NCBI GenBank assembly: GCA_045638145.1 | Contig: JAZUAU010000013.1 | Location: forward strand, 1 to 62,500 | Source of the DNA: SFWF01 sp045638145 | GTDB taxonomy: Bacteria > Bacillota > Clostridia > Oscillospirales > Acutalibacteraceae | DNA length: 62,500 nucleotides | Direction of reading: 5' to 3' | Shown here: one piece after another, positions 58,241-62,500 of the stretch | Layout of the letters: each line of letters begins with the position of its first letter | Numbering within the stretch: the stretch's first letter is position 1 | Notes under the pieces: generated by a model | Told to the model about the DNA's origin: nothing | The model's database searches: none | Seen by the model: only the letters and a program-made list of their open reading frames with translations | Made by a program: the position numbers and the translations under genes

Positions 58241-58270
58241 CGGACAGTACAAGGGTTACTGTCCGTTTTT
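58241..58270 (+). terminator. Terminator of greA
   Basis: CGGACAGTA / TACTGTCCG followed by TTTTTC. Transcription of the next gene probably depends partly on read-through, as no promoter is evident. Confidence 0.82.
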
Positions 58271-58299
58271 CTCAAAATTTCAAAAAGGAGGAAAAAGGA

Positions 58300-59019
58300 T
58301 TGGCTAAAAAGAGCGAAACGATATCTCAAAGGCAAAAGGCACAAAGAGATATTATCGAACTTAAAAAGATGCGCACAGGCGAAATAGACCCAGGTCCGAA
58401 GCCGAGTGAGGTTGAAAAAATCCCTATGACCGTGGGACAAAGGATAGTCAATTTCTTTTATCATTATAAAATAGCTGTTATAATTGGCAGCTTCCTTGTT
58501 GTTGTCGGTACAATTTTGATGATAGACCTTTTTACAAGACCAAAATACGACTCAAAGGTTGTAACCTTCAGCTACGATTCTGTTTATTCTGTGTACAGCC
58601 AGCAGATCGCAAATTATTTTGAGGGGCTTTATGCCGATGTTAACGGTAATGGCAAGGTTGAGATTGCAAACATAGACTGCTGCATTGCAGAAAACGACCA
58701 GCAAACCAAAAATGCTGCACTTTCCCGTTTGCACTCGACTATAAGTGCCGAGGCAGATGCACTTATATTTATAATGGATGAGGATAGTATAAAGCATTTT
58801 GACAACCTTGATACCGAGCTTTTTGCCGATGCAGAGATTGTAATGCTCCCCGAGAGCTTTTATACCGCTATCGATCCGAGCGAGGAAGCTGCTTTCGGCA
58901 CAAAGCTTTTTGCCGTTATGCGTAAGGTTGACGACACTCTTATTGACGGCAAAAACGCCAAGGCTATAGAAGCGGCACGCGAGGTTATGGAAAAGCTCAA
59001 AGCGGAGGCGGAAAAATAA
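58300..59019 (+). CDS. Membrane-anchored protein of unknown function
   Basis: The 239-residue protein starts at TTG 58300 behind AAAGGAGG. It has a basic cytoplasmic N-terminus (about 50 residues, RQKAQRDIIELKKMRTGEI), one membrane helix (about 58-82) and an outer domain of about 150 residues with YSQQIANYFEGLYADVNGNGKVE, ALIFIMDEDSIKHF and MLPESFYTAIDPSEE. No named domain is recognised; similar single-pass proteins occur widely in Clostridia. Its stop overlaps the start of the next small gene (ATAATG). Confidence 0.7.
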   Translation: MAKKSETISQRQKAQRDIIELKKMRTGEIDPGPKPSEVEKIPMTVGQRIVNFFYHYKIAVIIGSFLVVVGTILMIDLFTRPKYDSKVVTFSYDSVYSVYSQQIANYFEGLYADVNGNGKVEIANIDCCIAENDQQTKNAALSRLHSTISAEADALIFIMDEDSIKHFDNLDTELFADAEIVMLPESFYTAIDPSEEAAFGTKLFAVMRKVDDTLIDGKNAKAIEAAREVMEKLKAEAEK

Positions 59020-59162
59020 TGGGCGAATTTTTAAGCTTTGTGCTTTTTTGGGTTTTTATAATGGCGCTTATCGGCGGCGCGCTTAAAATAGTTGCAGTGG
59101 TAGGGCAGAAGAAGGCACAGGAAAAAGCAGAAGAAATAGTAGACGATACAGCGGGTGAGTAA
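59019..59162 (+). CDS. Small membrane protein
   Basis: A 47-residue protein, MGEFLSFVLFWVFIMALIGG at the N-terminus (one membrane helix) and a charged helical tail (GQKKAQEKAEEIVDDTAGE). Its start shares bases with the upstream stop and its stop lies within the terminator. It is probably translated with the preceding gene; function unknown. Confidence 0.65.
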   Translation: MGEFLSFVLFWVFIMALIGGALKIVAVVGQKKAQEKAEEIVDDTAGE

Positions 59163-59178
59163 ACCTCATCCGCTTTTC
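59150..59178 (+). terminator. Terminator overlapping the small gene's stop
   Basis: AGCGGGTGAG / CTCATCCGCT followed by TTTCTT. Confidence 0.7.
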
Positions 59179-59209
59179 TTATATAATGTGGTTTTGCCAA
59201 AAATAATAC

Positions 59210-59272
59210 TTGACAGAACACCAAATGTGCTATATAATGGGCTTACTCTCCCTTTTTGGGCACAATATATAG
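59210..59272 (+). promoter_or_regulatory. nrdDG promoter with NrdR boxes
   Basis: TTGACA (59210-59215), 17 bp, TATAAT (59233-59238), exact consensus. CAATATATAG (59263-59272) within CACAATATATAGTG is a good NrdR box; a weaker CTATATAATG (59230-59239) overlaps the -10. They are 33 bp apart, about three helical turns, as usual for NrdR pairs. Confidence 0.75.
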
Positions 59273-59318
59273 TGGAAACTATTTACATATAAAATTTTTA
59301 AGAAAGAGAGTGACGAAA

Positions 59319-61493
59319 ATGAAGATTATCAAAAGAAACGGCGCAGAAGAAAATTTTAATGAAGAAAAAATACTTGTTGCTATTACGAAAGCTAACGAAT
59401 CAGTTGACCCCGATATCAGAATGACCGACCTCCAGATTAAAAGAATTACCGAATCTGTTGTAATTGCCTGCGAGGCGCTTGGTCGCGCTCCAACCGTTGA
59501 GGAGATTCAGGACCTCGTTGAGAAGAAGATAATGGCACACGGTGCCTTTGAGGTTGCGAAGAATTATATTACCTATCGCTACACTCGGTCTCTTGTTCGT
59601 AAGTCAAATACCACCGATGATAAGATTCTTTCCCTCATTGAGTGCAATAACGAGGAAGCAAAGCAGGAAAACAGTAATAAAAACCCCGTTGTGAATTCCA
59701 CACAGCGTGACTATATGGCGGGCGAGGTATCAAGAGATATTACCAACCGTATCCTTCTTCCGAAGGAAATTGTTGACGCGCATAACGAGGGTATTATCCA
59801 CTTCCACGATTCCGACTATTTTGCACAGCATATGCACAACTGCGACCTCGTAAACCTCGAGGATATGCTCCAGAACGGAACAGTTATAACAGGAACACTT
59901 ATTGAAAGACCCCATAGCTTTTCTACCGCCTGCAATATTGCAACACAGATTATTGCACAGGTGGCTTCCAATCAATATGGCGGACAGTCTATTTCTTTGA
60001 CACACTTAGCACCCTTTGTTCAGGTGTCGCGCGAGAAGATTCGTCGTCAGGTAGAGGCAGAAATTGCCGACCTCGGTGTAGAGGCTAAACCTGAAAAGAT
60101 TGCCGAAATGACCGAAAAGAGACTCCGTGATGAAATCCGCCGCGGTGTTCAGACCATTCAGTATCAGGTCGTAACACTTCTCACCACAAACGGTCAGGCT
60201 CCATTTGTTACAGTATTTATGTATCTCGGCGAAGCAAAGAACGAGCAGGAAAGGGAAGACCTTGCCCTTATTATCGAGGAGGTTCTTCTCCAGCGCTGTC
60301 AGGGCGTTAAGAACGAAAAGGGCATATGGGTAACTCCCGCATTCCCGAAGCTCATCTATGTTCTTGAGGAAGACAACATTCACGAGGGCTCAAAATATTG
60401 GGAGCTCACAAAGCTTGCCGCTCGTTGTACCGCAAAGAGAATGGTTCCCGACTACATCTCTGAAAAGATGATGAAGAAGCTGAAGGTTGACCAGAATGGA
60501 AACGGTCAGTGCTACACCTGCATGGGCTGCCGCTCCTTCCTCACAACCTACGTTGACGAAAACGGAAATCCCAAGTATTACGGACGTTTCAATCAGGGCG
60601 TTGTCACCATCAACCTTGTTGACGTTGCCCTCTCTTCGGGCGGAGATAAGGAAAAGTTCTGGAAGATTTTTGACGAGCGTCTCGAGCTTTGCCACAGAGC
60701 ACTGCTTTGCCGTCACGAAAGACTTAAAGGAACCCTTTCCGATGCCGCTCCCATCCTTTGGCAGCACGGCGCACTTGCCCGTCTTCAGAAGGGTGAGCCC
60801 ATTGACAAGCTCCTCTTCGGCGGATATTCCACCATTTCGCTCGGCTACGCAGGACTTTATGAGTGCGTAAAATATATGACCGGCAAGAGCCATACTGACC
60901 CCGAGGCAACTCCCTTTGCTCTCGATGTTATGGAGGCTATGAATGCCGCTTGCCGCAAGTGGAAAGCAGAGCACAATATCGACTTCTCTCTCTACGGCAC
61001 ACCTCTTGAGTCTACTACCTATAAGTTTGCAAAGTGCCTCCAGAAGCGCTTTGGCGTTATCCCCGGTGTTACCGACAAGGGTTATATCACCAATTCTTAC
61101 CACGTTCATGTTACCGAGGAAATCGATGCATTTGAGAAGCTTCGCTTCGAGGCTCAGTTCCAGCATCTTTCTCCCGGCGGCGCAATCTCTTATGTAGAGG
61201 TTCCCGATATGCAGAACAATATCGAGGCAGTGCTCGAGGTTATGAAGTTCATCTACGACAACATTATCTATGCCGAGCTTAACACTAAGTCTGACTACTG
61301 TCAGGAGTGCGGCTATGACGGCGAGATTGAAATTGTTGAAGAAGACGGAAAGCTCGTTTGGAAATGTCCCAACTGCGGAAACACCGATCAGGACAAGATG
61401 AACGTTGCCAGAAGAACCTGCGGATACATTGGTACACAGTACTGGAATCAGGGACGTACTCAGGAAATTAAGGAAAGGGTGCTCCACTTGTAA
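59319..61493 (+). CDS. nrdD: Anaerobic (class III) ribonucleoside-triphosphate reductase
   Basis: The 724-residue glycyl-radical enzyme. Start ATG 59319 (MKIIKRNGAEENF); an upstream in-frame ATG lies in the NrdR box region and is rejected. An ATP-cone domain covers about residues 1-90 (allosteric control), then the catalytic barrel with DSDYFAQHMHNCDLVN, CYTCMGCRSF and PGVTDKGYITNSYHV. The C-terminus has four zinc-binding Cys (CQECGYDGEI..CPNCG) and the glycyl-radical motif RRTCGYIGTQYW. It makes dNTPs from NTPs with formate as reductant, only without oxygen. nrdG follows at once. Confidence 0.98.
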   Translation: MKIIKRNGAEENFNEEKILVAITKANESVDPDIRMTDLQIKRITESVVIACEALGRAPTVEEIQDLVEKKIMAHGAFEVAKNYITYRYTRSLVRKSNTTDDKILSLIECNNEEAKQENSNKNPVVNSTQRDYMAGEVSRDITNRILLPKEIVDAHNEGIIHFHDSDYFAQHMHNCDLVNLEDMLQNGTVITGTLIERPHSFSTACNIATQIIAQVASNQYGGQSISLTHLAPFVQVSREKIRRQVEAEIADLGVEAKPEKIAEMTEKRLRDEIRRGVQTIQYQVVTLLTTNGQAPFVTVFMYLGEAKNEQEREDLALIIEEVLLQRCQGVKNEKGIWVTPAFPKLIYVLEEDNIHEGSKYWELTKLAARCTAKRMVPDYISEKMMKKLKVDQNGNGQCYTCMGCRSFLTTYVDENGNPKYYGRFNQGVVTINLVDVALSSGGDKEKFWKIFDERLELCHRALLCRHERLKGTLSDAAPILWQHGALARLQKGEPIDKLLFGGYSTISLGYAGLYECVKYMTGKSHTDPEATPFALDVMEAMNAACRKWKAEHNIDFSLYGTPLESTTYKFAKCLQKRFGVIPGVTDKGYITNSYHVHVTEEIDAFEKLRFEAQFQHLSPGGAISYVEVPDMQNNIEAVLEVMKFIYDNIIYAELNTKSDYCQECGYDGEIEIVEEDGKLVWKCPNCGNTDQDKMNVARRTCGYIGTQYWNQGRTQEIKERVLHL

Positions 61494-61494
61494 A

Positions 61495-62016
61495 ATGTAT
61501 TACGGAGATATAAAAAACTGTGATATAGCAAACGGAGTAGGGGTGCGAGTCACTCTCTTCGTTTCGGGTTGCAGAAACCGTTGCGAGGGCTGTTTTCAGC
61601 CTCAAACCTGGGATTTTAACTACGGCAAGCCTTTCACAAAGGAAACCGAAGACGAAATTCTCGAGATGCTGAAGCCAAGCTATATAAAGGGGCTGACACT
61701 TCTCGGCGGAGAGCCCTTTGAGCCCGAAAACCAAAAAGACCTACTGCCCTTTGTAAAAAGGGTAAAGGAGATTTATCCCGATAAAAACATCTGGGCATTC
61801 ACGGGCTATACCCTTGAGAAACTTTGGGAGGACGGCTCACACCCGAGATGCGAGGCAACCGACGAGCTTCTCTCGATGGTAGACATCCTCGTTGACGGTC
61901 GCTTTGAAAAGGATAAGAAAAACCTTATGCTGAAGTTTAGAGGATCGGAAAATCAGCGGCTTATCGATATGAACGCCACCCGAAAAAACGGTATTATCAC
62001 ACTATACGATATTTAA
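61495..62016 (+). CDS. nrdG: Anaerobic ribonucleotide reductase activating protein (radical SAM)
   Basis: The 173-residue activase generates the Gly radical of NrdD. ATG 61495 is used, one base after the nrdD stop. Visible are the radical SAM cluster CRNRCEGC (about residues 26-33), FQPQTWDFNYGKP, the LLGGEPFEPENQ motif and DGRFEKDKKN near the end. Usual length for the family. Confidence 0.97.
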   Translation: MYYGDIKNCDIANGVGVRVTLFVSGCRNRCEGCFQPQTWDFNYGKPFTKETEDEILEMLKPSYIKGLTLLGGEPFEPENQKDLLPFVKRVKEIYPDKNIWAFTGYTLEKLWEDGSHPRCEATDELLSMVDILVDGRFEKDKKNLMLKFRGSENQRLIDMNATRKNGIITLYDI

Positions 62017-62037
62017 AAAGAGCCGAAAGGCTCTTTT
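62017..62037 (+). terminator. Terminator of nrdDG
   Basis: AAAGAGCC-GAAA-GGCTCTTT with flanking A/T runs. Confidence 0.92.
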
Positions 62038-62040
62038 TAA

Positions 62041-62220
62041 ATGAATTGAATCCTACGGATTCGCGAATTGCTTTCGCATGAATTGAAACATTGTTTCATG
62101 AATTGCACCGAGGCGCATTAAGGGGGATTCGATTCAAATCATGGAGGAGACGAAACTCTCCGAGAAATCATGATGCGTTGCATCAATTCATGTTTGCAAA
62201 GCAAACGATTCACTAAATTG
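62041..62220. repeat. Palindromic array of seven mini-hairpins
   Basis: Left half: ATGAATT-type spacers precede GAATCC-TAC-GGATTC, GC-TTTC-GC, GAAAC-ATT-GTTTC and GCACC-GAG-GCGC. Right half: GGAG.AG..CTCTCC, GATGC-GTT-GCATC and GTTTGC-AAA-GCAAAC, each followed by AAATCAT/AATTCAT, the inverse of the left spacer. Stems differ while spacers are conserved, and the array as a whole is an inverted repeat around about 62125. Confidence 0.7.
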
Positions 62221-62243
62221 ATATATTCCGACAAGTTAAAATA

Positions 62244-62272
62244 TTGACTTTTTTGGAAATTAGTGTTAATAT
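62244..62272 (+). promoter_or_regulatory. Promoter of small RNA copy 2
   Basis: TTGACT, 17 bp, TAATAT, 6 bp before GCAGT; same -35 and spacing as copy 1. Confidence 0.75.
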
Positions 62273-62278
62273 AAATAT

Positions 62279-62382
62279 GCAGTATATCATCCCGACGACA
62301 AGCCGATTACTGCAAAAATGAATAGTGAGTAAAATAAAGCGCACAGTCGTACGGGAATTCCCGTGTAACTATGCGCTTTTTG
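62279..62382 (+). ncRNA. Free-standing structured small RNA, copy 2
   Basis: About 104 nt, the same plan as 50851: GCAGTA..TTACTGC around ATCCCGACGACAAGCCGA, an A-rich linker, then GCGCA..TGCGC with CAGTCGTACGGGAATTCCCG and GTGTAACT inside, ending in TTTTT. Relative to copy 1 the apical GGGAAAGCCC becomes GGGAATTCCC and the base pair count is kept, which supports a conserved structure. Confidence 0.75.
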
Positions 62383-62412
62383 TTATCTTATTATGCAAAA
62401 GGAGGAAGTAAA

Positions 62413-62493
62413 ATGTCGAAAAATATCATAATTAAAGCTTCCTTTGCTCCAAGAGGAAGGTATCGATTAAAAACAGTTTTTCTTTGCGCCTGA
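62413..62493 (+). CDS. Possible 26-residue peptide
   Basis: AAAGGAGG seven bases before ATG gives MSKNIIIKASFAPRGRYRLK followed by TVFLCA and stop. A strong ribosome binding site argues for translation, but the peptide is unknown and could be the start of a frameshifted gene running past the window edge. Confidence 0.35.
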   Translation: MSKNIIIKASFAPRGRYRLKTVFLCA

Positions 62494-62500
62494 GTTTCCA

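Noticed and set aside
60390..61487. 365-codon open frame antisense to nrdD
   Set aside because: Complement of conserved coding sequence; Cys/Leu/Val-rich nonsense composition.

Overview
The window looks like a chromosomal segment of an anaerobic, Gram-positive, low-to-mid GC bacterium of class Clostridia. The pointers are the order SRP RNA-dnaX-ybaB-recR, a perfect CIRCE element before hrcA-grpE-dnaK-dnaJ, a SCIFF peptide with its radical SAM maturase (nearly universal in Clostridia), an oxygen-sensitive class III ribonucleotide reductase, Na+-pump decarboxylase subunits, LCxC/LAxC lipoboxes and a sortase-type wall protein. An Oscillospirales-like gut organism is my guess; the family cannot be fixed from the sequence alone. 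No prophage, CRISPR array, rRNA or intact transposase gene is seen.

Layout. 0-3 kb: a small sigma factor and a sorbitol/sorbose-type dehydrogenase. 3-7 kb (minus): hydroxyacid dehydrogenase, DUF896 protein, recR, ybaB, dnaX and the SRP RNA. 7-11 kb: Nudix hydrolase, two zinc-finger membrane proteins, a nucleotidase-like HAD and a KDPG aldolase fused to a VOC-like domain. 11-13.3 kb: a NahK-type sugar kinase divergent from a PocR/AraC regulator. 13.3-20 kb: a PQ-loop-like protein, an ECF sigma factor fused through a membrane helix to an extracytoplasmic propeller-like domain, two related lipoproteins, a MATE pump and a secreted transglutaminase-like protein. 20-22 kb (minus): a two-gene unit of a CARF-like (TM1812/DxTHG-type) protein and a large protein that faintly resembles a sigma factor. 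22-32 kb: an AEC transporter, a zinc-ribbon membrane sensor with a propeller-like ectodomain, and a TetR gene in operon with a 1,972-residue pilin-repeat adhesin. 32-37 kb: the HrcA heat-shock operon.

37-45 kb: an SLC13-type permease, oadB/oadG-like subunits, a HAD hydrolase, a decayed zinc-ribbon gene, an XRE regulator, then tRNA-Gln, tRNA-Ala and tRNA-Arg. Each tRNA is accompanied by a partial copy of itself joined at the T-loop to a hairpin-rich element of about 110 bp. A DUF3048 lipoprotein and a third propeller-like lipoprotein follow. 45-51 kb: a GntR/ABC module; then, on the minus strand, scfA-scfB, a GT-C glycosyltransferase and ADP-ribose pyrophosphatase. 51-58 kb: REP-broken orphan genes, an old-yellow-enzyme reductase with two-subunit aconitase X, an OPA/MFS transporter, and greA behind a leader hairpin. 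58-62.5 kb: two small membrane proteins, nrdD-nrdG with NrdR boxes, a palindromic array of mini-hairpins and a second copy of a small RNA also present near 50.85 kb.

The strongest leads are the CARF plus sigma-like pair, the membrane-tethered sigma factor, the twin free-standing small RNAs, the tRNA T-loop elements and the period-7 intergenic repeats. Family assignments come from recognising motifs by eye; no database search was run.
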